Assembly (NCBI RefSeq): GCF_030271835.1
Contig: NZ_CP127389.1
Span: forward strand, 868,001-932,000
Direction: 5' to 3'
Source: Proteus appendicitidis
Lineage (GTDB): Bacteria; Pseudomonadota; Gammaproteobacteria; Enterobacterales; Enterobacteriaceae
DNA length: 64,000 nt
In this document: positions 24,449-34,780 of the stretch, one piece after another
Layout: every line of letters begins with the position of its first letter
Numbering within the stretch: the stretch's first letter is position 1
Translations under genes and position numbers: made by a program
The notes under the pieces: generated by a model
What the model was told of the DNA's origin: nothing
Databases searched by the model: none
Seen by the model: the letters and a program-made list of their open reading frames with translations, nothing else

Positions 24449-26818
24449 TTAAAAATCAATTTTGACATTTACCCCATAGTTTCGACCCGGTAATGGGGCT
24501 AAATATTTTAATTGAGAAGATGCCGGTCTTGCTTCTGTATTGGTGAGATTATTAATAATAAAATCAACAGAAACATCCAATTTATCAAGATGATATTTTT
24601 TACCAATACCGGCATCAACTAATGTGTAAGAAGGGAAGGTAATATCCCCGCCATACATTAATCCACCACTTTCTTTTTGTTTTTTATAGTAAGTCGCAGT
24701 GCTAAATGCGGTTAATTCACCATGCTGGTAATTAAGGCTAATACCATGTTTTTCATTGGGAAGATTAGGCAAATAATTACCTGCAATAAAGAGCTTTCTT
24801 TTACTTTTGTTTTCAACAAAATCACCAAATAGTGTAAATGTAAGATTATGCTCGTGAGGCATTTCATATAAATACTTAAATTCGTATTCTAATCCTTTTG
24901 TTTCTAGATCCGTTTCATCCCATTCCATAACGGTAACCCCACCACGGCTAACTCCTGTTAATCGTCTAAATTTAAAATCACTGTAGTCTGTTTTATACAA
25001 ATTAATCTTATTAGAGAAATTACCTATCTCAATAACAGATGATAATTCAATACTTTTACTTTTTTCGGTATTAAATTCACTCTTTCCCTGTTCTTCAATT
25101 AAATAAGCATAATGTGGGCCATGTGTATAAAGCTCATTAATTTCTGGCGCTCGATAAGCAATATTTTGTTGTAGTTTTAATGTCCATTCATCAACTGGCG
25201 TAAAAGATAAGGCTAGTGTATTTGCACTTGTATCAAAATGACGATTTTGCAGATTGGAGCCTTGTCCTCGACCGCTATTATAATTATCGGGAATATTTAA
25301 ATGATGGTGAGTATAGCCTTTACGGTATCCCGCAGTAATTTCAAAAGGAGATAAATTTAGCGACTCAACCCAATAGATCCCGTATTCTTTGGTTAATACA
25401 CTGGGTAAATAAGCATCATAGCCCGACGTTTTCAGGTCACGATAATTACCGTTAATTCCAACAGCACCATTTACTCGATTAAAGAGCGGGGTGTGTGCAG
25501 TTTCCAAGGCTAATTGGTGACTTTTTGTCTCAAATATCGAGGATGCAATTTGCCCCACCAATTCTTCATCTTTCGATTCAGAATAAGAGTAATAAAAAGC
25601 ACTGTCCCTTAAAAAAGGCGTTAAGTGATAATGTTTTCCTTGTATATCTATTCGTCGATTATGGTTTGAAACCGAAATAGGTTTGTACATTTCTCGTGTC
25701 GTTTTCGATGTGAGATAGGCATATCCCGGTACACCATAAGATGTTTGAAAATCAGTAACAGATAGACCTAAATAACCATCATCGCCAATATAAGAGAGTG
25801 ATGCATTACCACTTTGACTTTTTAAAAAGCTATTAGGAATTTCTTTATTATCATTTTCAACATAATGTTTGGGTGGTGTCACATGTTCAATGGATGTGGG
25901 GCTACCGGGTTTATATTGTGAGTTAGCTTCATTATCAACATAGCCAATACCTGAAAAATAATCTTTATCTTTAAAAGTATATTTATCATCTTCGCTTAAT
26001 TCATATTCAACTTTGTATTTTTTCCAAAACTCACTAATGTAAGGGTAAGCTTCAGGATTGCGGCTGGTAAATACTTTCATATCAACTTGGCATTGATCAC
26101 GTAACGCAAAGTGACTTTTTAGTTGCTGATAGCTATAACAAGGTGCTGCTTTAGAATGTGTTGGAATTTTATATCTAGTAACACGTTTAGTGGCACCCGA
26201 AATATTAAACACCCAGTTTTCTTCATTACTGAATTTAATATTTGCTGATCCACCATTACCGTTATTAGTACTTCCATTAAATGTCACGGCGCCTGAAATC
26301 GCTTTTTCAGGCAACTGTGTCATTATCCTATCATCCCACAAATGAATTGCACCACCACTGCTACTACCGCCATAAAGCAGTGCTTCAGAGTTTTTACTGA
26401 TCGATATTTCATTAATTCTATTCATATCAATGGGAATAGGCATATTTCCGCTAATAAATGAAATATCATTAATAGGAAGGTTATTGACTAAAATACCCAC
26501 TCTATTTCCAGACATGCTACGAATAACAGGTCTTGCGGCATTAGGACCAAAACCTTCTGCTTGTACTCCTGCGACTTTTGAAACGGTATTGCCAATTGTA
26601 TTGGACTTTATTTGTTCAAGTTGTTTTCCTTTTATCTCTTCCCGATTATTCAGTAACAATGAAGAGAATGTCTCTTTGTTTTTTATTGATGCTGCTTTAA
26701 CAGTAATAACATCGTTTGGTAGTTCTTTTTCTTTGCTTTTATCTTTATTATTCTCTTTTCCATATAAAGGAGACGACAAAAGCATAAGTAAAATAATAGA
26801 GAATTTACTTTTTTTCAT
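24449..26818 (-). CDS. TonB-dependent outer-membrane receptor, probably zinc-related
   Basis: A 789-aa TonB-dependent receptor. A signal peptide ends near SSPLYGKE, and a TonB-box-like stretch (DVITVKA) follows. The plug domain includes GFGPNAARPVIRSMSGNRVGIL, and the 22-strand barrel ends in an aromatic residue (GVNVKIDF). The plug is close to that of the next receptor, but it has no histidine-rich loop. It starts 16 bp after the first receptor gene and so shares its Zur-box promoter, suggesting import of zinc or a zinc chelate. The ligand itself cannot be told from the sequence. Confidence 0.85.
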   Translation of the reverse strand: MKKSKFSIILLMLLSSPLYGKENNKDKSKEKELPNDVITVKAASIKNKETFSSLLLNNREEIKGKQLEQIKSNTIGNTVSKVAGVQAEGFGPNAARPVIRSMSGNRVGILVNNLPINDISFISGNMPIPIDMNRINEISISKNSEALLYGGSSSGGAIHLWDDRIMTQLPEKAISGAVTFNGSTNNGNGGSANIKFSNEENWVFNISGATKRVTRYKIPTHSKAAPCYSYQQLKSHFALRDQCQVDMKVFTSRNPEAYPYISEFWKKYKVEYELSEDDKYTFKDKDYFSGIGYVDNEANSQYKPGSPTSIEHVTPPKHYVENDNKEIPNSFLKSQSGNASLSYIGDDGYLGLSVTDFQTSYGVPGYAYLTSKTTREMYKPISVSNHNRRIDIQGKHYHLTPFLRDSAFYYSYSESKDEELVGQIASSIFETKSHQLALETAHTPLFNRVNGAVGINGNYRDLKTSGYDAYLPSVLTKEYGIYWVESLNLSPFEITAGYRKGYTHHHLNIPDNYNSGRGQGSNLQNRHFDTSANTLALSFTPVDEWTLKLQQNIAYRAPEINELYTHGPHYAYLIEEQGKSEFNTEKSKSIELSSVIEIGNFSNKINLYKTDYSDFKFRRLTGVSRGGVTVMEWDETDLETKGLEYEFKYLYEMPHEHNLTFTLFGDFVENKSKRKLFIAGNYLPNLPNEKHGISLNYQHGELTAFSTATYYKKQKESGGLMYGGDITFPSYTLVDAGIGKKYHLDKLDVSVDFIINNLTNTEARPASSQLKYLAPLPGRNYGVNVKIDF

Positions 26819-26834
26819 AATTATTGTTTTATAC

Positions 26835-28910
26835 TTAGAATGTAAGAGTGGCGCCTAAGATAATATTACGACCCGGTAAATACATTTCATCTTTAATATA
26901 AGAGGTACTGTCTTTTCCTTTTGCATCAAAGATATTATTAATTTTGGCATATAAGGTATAATGGGTTTGATCTAAATAACCGATATATTCACTACCTAAA
27001 CTAACCGTATTATAAGCATCTGTTGGTGTTTCATAGTCTGCCGTTTTATTTTGTTTTCCAAAATGGTCAACACGGATTTGTCCAGTTAAATTATCTGTAA
27101 TACTATGTTTAATATAAGTACTTAAACGATAAGCCGGTATTCTTGGTATATTTCCCTTATTATGCAGTAATTTTGCTCTAACATAATCACCAGAAATACC
27201 AATTAAGCTATCTTGGTTATAGTAATAATCAATATTACCTTCTATACCTTTAAATTGTGCATCATTTTGAACATATTGTAATGAACGATAACCATTATTT
27301 AATTCAGTGCCAGTAAACTGACCGTAAATATAATTATTAATACGGTTATAATAGGAGCTAATATTGAATTGAATATCACCTGTAACTTTAGTTATTCCAA
27401 TATCAATATTATTTGCTGCCTCTGCGGTTAAATTAGGATCGCCTTTTTCAATAGTTCGACTTGCAGCATGAACACCATTCGCGTAAAGCTCTTCTGCTAC
27501 CGGTAATCTTTTCGTGTGTGATAGTGATAAATTTAAAAAATAGTCTTGTGTAAAATTCCACGCTAATCCAGCAGAAATAGAAGATGCATTCTGCTTATTG
27601 TTTTTTTGCGTTTCTCTATTTAACAGTGATTGCCACTCTTGGCGAAAGCCTAATTCATAGCGAAAATCACCTAATTGGTATTCTTCTAATAAAAAGAGGG
27701 CGTGATTTTTGGTTTTTGTTGATGGTACATAAGCTTCTTCTCCATAAGCACTAAAATCACGTTGATTAAATTGCCCACCAATAACACCACGCCAGCCTAA
27801 AATAGGTTGATGTGTGAAAGAAAATCTTAATTCATCTCCTTTGTTTTTAAATTGGGTACTAACTTCATGACCTTCTTTTTCATCATGATGATAATGGGTT
27901 CTGGCCGCACTGAAACGTACCGATTCAACACCGGTAAATGGATTACTTTTTTCACCACGTAGATCCCATCGTTTACTCTCCATAATAATATAGGGAATGC
28001 CATGTTCATGTTGTTCATCAGGGTATTCATGATTGTGATCATGATGATGACCGGTTACAGGAGGGTGAGTAGAAACGTGATGATGTTCCTCCTCATGATC
28101 ATGAAAATGAGTATGGCCAGGTAATCCATATCGGCGATGTTGTTCACCATAGCCAATCCCAATATAACCATCATCAAAGATCCACGATGCACCGATATTT
28201 GCAGATTGGTTATCTTGATAAGAGCCAGCTAAACGGCGAGACTCTCCTTGATGCAAAGGTGCTGGTTGGTTGTAATCGCTTTGATAACGTTTCGTGCCTT
28301 CAATACGCAGAGCTAAATTATCTTGTCCTAATGTTAATCCGGCTGCCCCTATATTCCCCTTAGAAACGGAATCGTATTGATACTGTAATTCGCCGTCGTA
28401 GCCTTTTTCAGGCACTGACATAGGAATTTTGCTATCAATAACATTAATGGCGCCACCTATCGTACCTCCACCATAAAGTAATGTTGCAGATCCTTTTAAC
28501 ACTTCAATACGTTGGCTTAAAAAAGGTTCACTGGTGATCGCGTGATCTGCACCAATAGATGAAACATCCATAAGATCACTACCACTGTGTAATACTTTGA
28601 CTCGATTTCCTGACATTCCCCGAATAACTGGATGTACTGAACCTCCACCAAAAAAGCTGGCATGAAAACCAGGTAGAGATGTCAATGTTTCTGCAATAGA
28701 TGCACTACGATTAGCTCGCAGATCTTCTTGTGTAAAAACTGCAACAGGTGTTGCCATTTTTTCTGCTGATGTTTGTAAAGGCGTTGAATAAACCTTTAAT
28801 ACCTCACTTTGTGGTTTTTCCTCTGTTTTTATTGTGGTGTTTGCATTCGCAAATAAAGAGTAACTTATTGAAATAAAAAGCGTTGTATAACTGAAAACCG
28901 ATTTTTTCAT
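26835..28910 (-). CDS. ZnuD-like TonB-dependent zinc receptor
   Basis: A 691-aa outer-membrane receptor. A signal peptide (ISYSLFANANT) is followed by a TonB-box-like EVLKVYS, the plug (FGGGSVHPVIRGMSGNRVKVL) and a beta-barrel ending in TLTF. An extracellular loop around residues 264-300 is extremely histidine-rich (HFHDHEEEHHH, then GHHHDHNHEY), as in ZnuD zinc receptors of Neisseria and Acinetobacter. A near-perfect Zur box sits 21 bp before the start codon, so zinc starvation should induce it. A strong ribosome site (AAAGGAGG) precedes the ATG. Confidence 0.88.
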   Translation of the reverse strand: MKKSVFSYTTLFISISYSLFANANTTIKTEEKPQSEVLKVYSTPLQTSAEKMATPVAVFTQEDLRANRSASIAETLTSLPGFHASFFGGGSVHPVIRGMSGNRVKVLHSGSDLMDVSSIGADHAITSEPFLSQRIEVLKGSATLLYGGGTIGGAINVIDSKIPMSVPEKGYDGELQYQYDSVSKGNIGAAGLTLGQDNLALRIEGTKRYQSDYNQPAPLHQGESRRLAGSYQDNQSANIGASWIFDDGYIGIGYGEQHRRYGLPGHTHFHDHEEEHHHVSTHPPVTGHHHDHNHEYPDEQHEHGIPYIIMESKRWDLRGEKSNPFTGVESVRFSAARTHYHHDEKEGHEVSTQFKNKGDELRFSFTHQPILGWRGVIGGQFNQRDFSAYGEEAYVPSTKTKNHALFLLEEYQLGDFRYELGFRQEWQSLLNRETQKNNKQNASSISAGLAWNFTQDYFLNLSLSHTKRLPVAEELYANGVHAASRTIEKGDPNLTAEAANNIDIGITKVTGDIQFNISSYYNRINNYIYGQFTGTELNNGYRSLQYVQNDAQFKGIEGNIDYYYNQDSLIGISGDYVRAKLLHNKGNIPRIPAYRLSTYIKHSITDNLTGQIRVDHFGKQNKTADYETPTDAYNTVSLGSEYIGYLDQTHYTLYAKINNIFDAKGKDSTSYIKDEMYLPGRNIILGATLTF

Positions 28911-28931
28911 TTTGATAACCTCCTTTGTTTT

Positions 28932-28954
28932 AAAATGTTATAACATAACATTTT
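28932..28954 (-). promoter_or_regulatory. Zur box
   Basis: AAAATGTTATAACATAACATTTT has perfect 10-bp arms around a 3-bp centre. It fits the enterobacterial Zur consensus (GAAATGTTATA-N-TATAACATTTC) with only the outermost G and the centre differing. It lies 21 bp before the receptor start codon and would overlap the promoter. It controls both receptors. Confidence 0.88.
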
Positions 28955-29079
28955 GTAAATATTGTAAGTAAATATAATTATCATTAGCAAGTGATGATTT
29001 TTTCAAAAAGACAAAATTTTTATAACTTATTGTAATTTTTAAATAAAAATATTTTTTATGGGAGGGTGAAGCAGAAATG

Positions 29080-29106
29080 AAAAAGGCACCTGAAAGGTAC
29101 CTTTAA
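29080..29106 (-). terminator. Terminator of the afu operon
   Basis: On the minus strand AAAGGTACC, five bases, GGTGCCTTTTT with one G-U pair. It lies 12 bp after afuC and separates it from the Zur-controlled operon. Confidence 0.8.
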
Positions 29107-29117
29107 GATAAATATTC

Positions 29118-30158
29118 TTATTCTAGGATAAACATGCCATAAGGATGGATTTGCAGATAGTAACTGTCGCCTACGCTAGGCTGAAGCTGAGTCGCATTGA
29201 CTTGTAATAGCAAAGTTTGATTTTGCCATTCCACGGTCACTTCATATTGAGGTCCCATATAAGCGACATGGACGATTTTGCATTGCTGACAAGCATCGCC
29301 TTGTTGAGATAAGGTGATCGCTTCTGGTCTAACTCCCACTCTAACTTCGGTTTTCGTGGTGTTAAACGTGTCTGGTTTTGGTAGGCGATAGTGGAAGATC
29401 TCAACATAATCAGCGCCCAATGTGGCAGGGAATAAGTTTGCATCTCCCATAAAACTTGCCATAAATTCAGACGCGGGTTGACGATAAAGATTTTGCGGTG
29501 AACCTAATTGCATTATCTTCCCTTTATTCATTACTAAAACCATATCAGAAACCGCAAATGCTTCACTTTGATCATGGGTTACATAAAGAGAGGTGATATT
29601 AAACTGTTGTTGTAACTCACGAATTTTCTCTCTCATACTACGACGTAAATTGGCATCAAGGTTACTTAATGGTTCATCAAAAAGCAGCACTTTAGGTTTT
29701 AAAATTAAGGCGCGAGCTAAAGCGACACGTTGTTGCTGTCCTCCTGAAATTTGGTCAACAAAACGGTCTTCAAAGCCCGCTAAATCCACCAGATCTAAGG
29801 CTTCGGAAACACGTTGTTTAATTTCAGCCTTCGGACGTCCTAGCATTTTTAAACCATAGCCAATGTTTTCTCCCAATGACATATGAGGGAAAAGGGCATA
29901 AGACTGAAACACCATACAGATATCGCGTTGCTGAATTGAGCGATCGGTAACATCTTCACCATCAATGAAAATTTTCCCTTCTGTCGGTTTTTCTAATCCC
30001 GCGACTAAACGTAATACCGTGGTTTTACCGCAACCTGAAGGCCCTAATAATGAAACCATTTTGCCTTGTGGAATAGACAAACTGAGATCTTCAATCACCG
30101 TGTTAGTGCCAAAACGCTTAATTACATTTTTCAGTTCAACGAAATGTTGTTGTGTCAT
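29118..30158 (-). CDS. afuC: Hexose-phosphate ABC transporter ATPase AfuC
   Basis: A 346-aa ABC ATPase of the Fbp/Pot type. Walker A is GPSGCGKT, the signature is [15 protein letters not shown], Walker B is VLLFDEP, followed by SNLDANLRR and the switch histidine in THDQSEA. A C-terminal TOBE-like domain is present. It is the last gene of afuABC; the family was first named for ferric uptake, but AfuABC of Actinobacillus and enteric pathogens has been shown to carry hexose phosphates. The 16-bp gap to afuB and the linked uhpABC genes support that role here. Confidence 0.85.
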   Translation of the reverse strand: MTQQHFVELKNVIKRFGTNTVIEDLSLSIPQGKMVSLLGPSGCGKTTVLRLVAGLEKPTEGKIFIDGEDVTDRSIQQRDICMVFQSYALFPHMSLGENIGYGLKMLGRPKAEIKQRVSEALDLVDLAGFEDRFVDQISGGQQQRVALARALILKPKVLLFDEPLSNLDANLRRSMREKIRELQQQFNITSLYVTHDQSEAFAVSDMVLVMNKGKIMQLGSPQNLYRQPASEFMASFMGDANLFPATLGADYVEIFHYRLPKPDTFNTTKTEVRVGVRPEAITLSQQGDACQQCKIVHVAYMGPQYEVTVEWQNQTLLLQVNATQLQPSVGDSYYLQIHPYGMFILE

Positions 30159-30173
30159 GATTTATACTCCGTA

Positions 30174-32252
30174 TTACTGTGCATTTTTGGCTTTAGAGCG
30201 TGAAACACGGGCTTCGCCAATCAAATAATCAAATAAGAAAATAATTGCCAACATGACGACGATTAAAATCGAGCCGTAGGCAATTGCGACACCGTATTCA
30301 CCATCTTCAACGCGGTTTAAAATATAAGCAGTTGCCACGCGTGTATCTGGTGTAACAAGGAAGACAATGGCACTAACTGTAGTGATTGCGCGCACAAAGC
30401 TATAAATCAGCGCAGACAAAATAGCAGGGCGCAATAACGGTAATAACACATAGAAAATGGTTCTCATGGAGTTCGCTCTTAAACTTAAAGAAGCTTCATC
30501 AAGCGATTTATCAATTTGCCCCAGCCCCGCAATACCCGCACGTATTCCTACAGGTACGTTACGCATTGTCATCGAAATAATGACAATTGCCGCCGTTCCC
30601 GTTAAATAGAAAGGCGAATCATTAAACGCAAGAATATAAGAGACACCAGCGACGGTTCCTGGTACGGCAAAACAAAGCATGGTTGTGAACTCGATACTTT
30701 TTTTACCTTTAAAGTCTTGGCGTACCACGATATAGGCAATTAATAGTCCAAGAATAGCGGTAATTGGCGCTGCAATACCTGCATATAACAAGGTATCTAA
30801 CAACGAAGGCCATGCACCGTCGCTCATTCCTTGACCAAATAGTTTGATAAAGTTATCAAGTGTTAAGGTGTAATCAACGCCCCAGTTAACGGTGAAACTG
30901 CCGTAGAAAATACTGCCATAGAGCAGAATATTAAAGACAACCCAAATACCGAGAACGGTTGTGACAAACGCAATCAGTGACGATGGCAGAGGCTGAACAT
31001 CACCGCGATAAGATTTACCTGATACCGTGACGTAAGAACGTTTACCAATCCACATATATTGCACACAGAACACCAATAGTGAGAAAACTAACAGTGATGC
31101 ACCTAATGTACTGGCTGATTGATAATCAAGCTGAGAGCCGGTGATATAGAAATAAATTTGTGTCGCAATAACGTCAAAGTTACCGCCTAAAACGAGTGGG
31201 TTACTAAAGTCAGCAAGAGATTGCACAATCACAATTAAAAACGCATTGGCTAAAGCCGGCTTAAGTAACGGCATAAAGACGTTAAAGAACGTTTGGTAAC
31301 GGTTGGCTCTTAAGGTGTAAGAGGCTTCTTCTAATGAAGGGTGAATGGTTTTAATCGCACCATCTAAAATCATAAAAGACATAGGCGTAAACGCGAGCAC
31401 TTGCGCCAACCAAATCCCTGTAAAACCATATAACCAGTTGGTATTTTCAAGCCCTGCGTAAGTGGCGAGAAACTCTGTTACATAACCAGAGCGTCCCATC
31501 ATTAACGTCACTCCTAAACCGACAACAAAAGGGGGAGTAACGATAGGTAATATAGAAAATACACGACCAATAATGGCAGAGCGTACCGCTATACGAGACG
31601 TATAAATTGCCAGAATTAAACCAAAGAAAGTACAGCCTATCCCTACGGCAATAGAAAGCACAATAGAGTTGAGCATCACTTGCACAATATGAGCTTGGCT
31701 TAAAATCGCGATAAACTCAAAAGGTGCAAAATTGCCTGCGCTATCTTTAAACATCGGAATAAAAATAGCGATACTAGGGAAGATAATAAAAGCACCGATG
31801 AGAGCAACAACGGCTATCAAAGAGCCAATAACAAAGCTATCACCACCTAGCCATTCAAGGCGTGTTAAGGCGGTTTTCATGATCATTCCCAGAGAAATAA
31901 AGAGGATGATCGCCGAATAACCTAATCCACGTCCTTCAAGTGTGGCGCTGACTATCGTAATAAATGCACAAAATAGGGCAAAACCCGCGTCAAAATAGTG
32001 GCGAGTGCGATTTTCACGCTTAGGCGCAGTTAATGGACGAAAGATCAGCAAGCTTGGTAATAAAAACCAGAGCCAACTAATATTAACGCTACTCCAGCCG
32101 TAAGAGGTGAGCAATTCATCTGCTGTAGAATCTAAAAGACCGTAATCAAGGCTCCATGATGGCAGTAAAGCAAATGCCATCCATGCAATTAGGATCCATA
32201 AAAATATGGGATCCCGCCTCTTTTTTTCAGGTAAAGCGAGTGTGTGAGACAT
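30174..32252 (-). CDS. afuB: Hexose-phosphate ABC transporter permease AfuB
   Basis: A 692-aa inner-membrane protein that fuses two permease domains, each with the EAA loop (EEASYTLRANRYQTFFNVFMP near residue 310 and DEASLSLRANSMRTIFYVLLP near residue 590), with extra N-terminal helices. This fused arrangement is usual for FbpB/AfuB. It contacts AfuC and receives substrate from AfuA. It lies between afuA and afuC in the same leftward operon. Confidence 0.87.
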   Translation of the reverse strand: MSHTLALPEKKRRDPIFLWILIAWMAFALLPSWSLDYGLLDSTADELLTSYGWSSVNISWLWFLLPSLLIFRPLTAPKRENRTRHYFDAGFALFCAFITIVSATLEGRGLGYSAIILFISLGMIMKTALTRLEWLGGDSFVIGSLIAVVALIGAFIIFPSIAIFIPMFKDSAGNFAPFEFIAILSQAHIVQVMLNSIVLSIAVGIGCTFFGLILAIYTSRIAVRSAIIGRVFSILPIVTPPFVVGLGVTLMMGRSGYVTEFLATYAGLENTNWLYGFTGIWLAQVLAFTPMSFMILDGAIKTIHPSLEEASYTLRANRYQTFFNVFMPLLKPALANAFLIVIVQSLADFSNPLVLGGNFDVIATQIYFYITGSQLDYQSASTLGASLLVFSLLVFCVQYMWIGKRSYVTVSGKSYRGDVQPLPSSLIAFVTTVLGIWVVFNILLYGSIFYGSFTVNWGVDYTLTLDNFIKLFGQGMSDGAWPSLLDTLLYAGIAAPITAILGLLIAYIVVRQDFKGKKSIEFTTMLCFAVPGTVAGVSYILAFNDSPFYLTGTAAIVIISMTMRNVPVGIRAGIAGLGQIDKSLDEASLSLRANSMRTIFYVLLPLLRPAILSALIYSFVRAITTVSAIVFLVTPDTRVATAYILNRVEDGEYGVAIAYGSILIVVMLAIIFLFDYLIGEARVSRSKAKNAQ

Positions 32253-32326
32253 AAATCCCCCGAGAGTAACTGTATTTATTATTATGAGAAAAAGAGAGCG
32301 AGAGGTTATCTCGCTCTGTTAATGGG

Positions 32327-33358
32327 CTATTTACCCATTTTTACTTCGGTAACCCACTTATTAATCAGTTCCTTACGTACTTCACTATCGCCATATTTAT
32401 CCATGTCGTAGTTAATGAGTTTTAAGTCTGATAATTTCAGTGCCATTGGTGAAGATTCAGCCGAGGTATTGGTTAGAATTTGGTAAGATTTACCTTCTTT
32501 CCAGCTAATTTCCTGAGCTTCTTTTGAGAGTGTCCAATCTACGAATAATTTTGCGTTATCCATATTGCGGGCATTTTTAATGATACTGACACCACCGATT
32601 TCATAGCCTGTACCTTCACAAGGTGAAATCAATTCAAGTGGAGCGCCATTTTCAACTTCTAATGAGTAATCATGTAGGAAGCCAATACCAATGGCTGCTT
32701 CACCACGGGCTGCATTTCGTGCGGGAGCAATACCTGATTTGGTGTATTGAGAGATATTTGTATTGATTTTCTTTAGATAATCAAAGGCTTGTTCAGTGCC
32801 CCATAATTGGTCAAAGGTTGCTAGTGCCGTGTAAGCGGTTCCCGAACTTTGTGGATCGGCAATTTGAATTTCACCTTTATATTCAGGTTTAATTAAATCT
32901 TTCCAGCACGTTGGAATGGCGATACCTTTTTCTTTTAAGCGATCTTTATTGACGCCAAAACCTAAAATACCGACATAAACTGCAGAAGAGTAGTTACCTT
33001 TGCGTTTAGCCGGATCACGAAATTGTGGCATGATCTGATCAAGATTAGGCGAAACGTAAGGCTCTAGCAGATCCATTTCACCCGCTTGTGAGTGAGGGTC
33101 CATTGTACCGCCATACCAAACGTCAGCTTGTGGATTACGTTTTTCAGCTTCGATTTTAGCTAAAGTACTTCCTGAACCATTACGAACGAAGGTTGTTTTA
33201 ACATCATACTTTTCGGCAAAGGCTTTTGTTTCAGCTTCACACATTGCATTTGTCGCACTACAGTAAACCACTAAGCGACCAGCCGCATTTGTTGATAAGC
33301 TAACCGCAGACAGAGCCAGACCAGCAGCAACGAGTGTAGAGAGGGTTTTCAATTTCAT
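32327..33358 (-). CDS. afuA: Periplasmic hexose-phosphate binding protein AfuA
   Basis: A 343-aa periplasmic solute-binding protein with a clear signal peptide (LSTLVAAGLALSAVSLSTNAAG). The mature part starts RLVVYCSATNAMCEAE and shows the AfuA/FbpA fold segments (VRNGSGSTLAKIEAEKRNPQADVWYGG). AfuA binds glucose-6-phosphate and related sugars rather than iron in characterised members. It starts 2 bp before the end of uhpC is reached (gap 2 bp), so it is expressed together with the sensor UhpC. Confidence 0.85.
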   Translation of the reverse strand: MKLKTLSTLVAAGLALSAVSLSTNAAGRLVVYCSATNAMCEAETKAFAEKYDVKTTFVRNGSGSTLAKIEAEKRNPQADVWYGGTMDPHSQAGEMDLLEPYVSPNLDQIMPQFRDPAKRKGNYSSAVYVGILGFGVNKDRLKEKGIAIPTCWKDLIKPEYKGEIQIADPQSSGTAYTALATFDQLWGTEQAFDYLKKINTNISQYTKSGIAPARNAARGEAAIGIGFLHDYSLEVENGAPLELISPCEGTGYEIGGVSIIKNARNMDNAKLFVDWTLSKEAQEISWKEGKSYQILTNTSAESSPMALKLSDLKLINYDMDKYGDSEVRKELINKWVTEVKMGK

Positions 33359-33360
33359 GT

Positions 33361-34698
33361 TCAGAACCTTTTAAATGTGTCGTCATCGGAAAATGAAAGT
33401 GGGCCAACTAAATGCTCTTGTTTGCTAACATCAGCAATTAACAACGGCATCAGTAAGAGTCCCATTAAGGCCGCAGCACTGGTTAATAATGCAAACATCC
33501 CAGTCCAACCATAATGCGCCATGACCTGACTTAATGGCCAACCTGCCATTGCCGCCCCCAAATAGGCAAACAATCCCAAGTAGCCAGTTACCGTGCCTGC
33601 TGCGTTTTTATGACAATATTCTGTTGCAGCAAGCCCGATTAACATCTGTGGTCCGAACACAAAAAAACCGATACTAAAAAAACAGGCTGCGAGCAAAGCA
33701 TAATGATGAATTGGAATTAACCAAAGTGCTGTTACTGCGGTAAAAAGCCCGAGTGAAAACAGCAATATCATTGGCGCTCGTTGACCACGGAATAATAAAT
33801 CCGAACCCCAGCCTGAACACAAAGCCCCAAGTAAGCCACCGACTTCAAACAAAGAGAGAATGGCATTAGCACTCAATAAGTTGGCACCATGTGTTTCTGA
33901 TAACCAGATATTTCCCCAATCGTTAATCGCCATACGTATGAGATAAACCAAAATATAGGAAAAACCCAGCAACCAAATCATTCGGTTAAATAAAATGCTC
34001 TCTTTCAAAATAGTTAGCATAGGTTTAGGGGGAGATGCCTGTTCTTGACGTAATTCAAAAACATCGCGCCGCCACACACCCACAGTAGGAAGCCCTTCCT
34101 CTGCGGGTGTTCCTTTTAATCGTACACACAACCATAGCCCGACGATGATGCCGATAGTACCGGGAACAAGCAGTGCGACTTGCCAACTATAATGCGTCGC
34201 TAGCCACGCAGTTAAAATGGGAAGACTCATCCCGCCAAGGTTGATTGAGATATTCCATAATCCCCACCAGAAGCCGCGTTCATTGCGTGAATACCAGTGT
34301 GTTAACAACCTTGCACAAGGCGGCCAGCCAAAGCCTTGAAAGAAACCATTTAGCGCCCAAACCAAAAGCAGTGCAGGAAATGAAAGACAATAGGCAAAGA
34401 TAATATTCATAATGCCTGTCATCACTAATCCCACACCCATAAACCAGCGGTATCCCCATTTATCATGGAAAACACCAGAAACAAATTTAGATAAACCGTA
34501 AGTGAGATAAAACAAGCTGGCAATCCAACCGATATCCCCTTTATCTAAATTTAATTCCACCTGCATAACGGGCATCACAAAGTTGACGCTTTTACGTGTG
34601 AGATAGAAAGTGGCATAACCAATAATCATCGACAGCATTAAATTTTTGCGCCAAAAGTTATAGGTCTTATTAATTGATGCCGAATTTTTACCTGACAT
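33361..34698 (-). CDS. uhpC: Hexose-phosphate sensor UhpC (MFS family)
   Basis: A 445-aa MFS protein of the organophosphate antiporter family (GYATFYLTRKSVNFVMPVM; ARLLTHWYSRNERGFWWGLWNISINLGG). UhpC detects external glucose-6-phosphate and activates UhpB; it can also transport weakly. It follows uhpAB with an 82-bp gap and precedes afuA by 2 bp. It could alternatively be a UhpT-like transporter; the order A-B-C favours UhpC. No separate uhpT lies in the window. Confidence 0.82.
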   Translation of the reverse strand: MSGKNSASINKTYNFWRKNLMLSMIIGYATFYLTRKSVNFVMPVMQVELNLDKGDIGWIASLFYLTYGLSKFVSGVFHDKWGYRWFMGVGLVMTGIMNIIFAYCLSFPALLLVWALNGFFQGFGWPPCARLLTHWYSRNERGFWWGLWNISINLGGMSLPILTAWLATHYSWQVALLVPGTIGIIVGLWLCVRLKGTPAEEGLPTVGVWRRDVFELRQEQASPPKPMLTILKESILFNRMIWLLGFSYILVYLIRMAINDWGNIWLSETHGANLLSANAILSLFEVGGLLGALCSGWGSDLLFRGQRAPMILLFSLGLFTAVTALWLIPIHHYALLAACFFSIGFFVFGPQMLIGLAATEYCHKNAAGTVTGYLGLFAYLGAAMAGWPLSQVMAHYGWTGMFALLTSAAALMGLLLMPLLIADVSKQEHLVGPLSFSDDDTFKRF

Positions 34699-34780
34699 AA
34701 CATCCTCTTTGATGTTGCAAATGTAAAAAAAATGTCGCGAAAAAGAATGAGATAAGGTTGTAGATGACTAAGACTTATTC

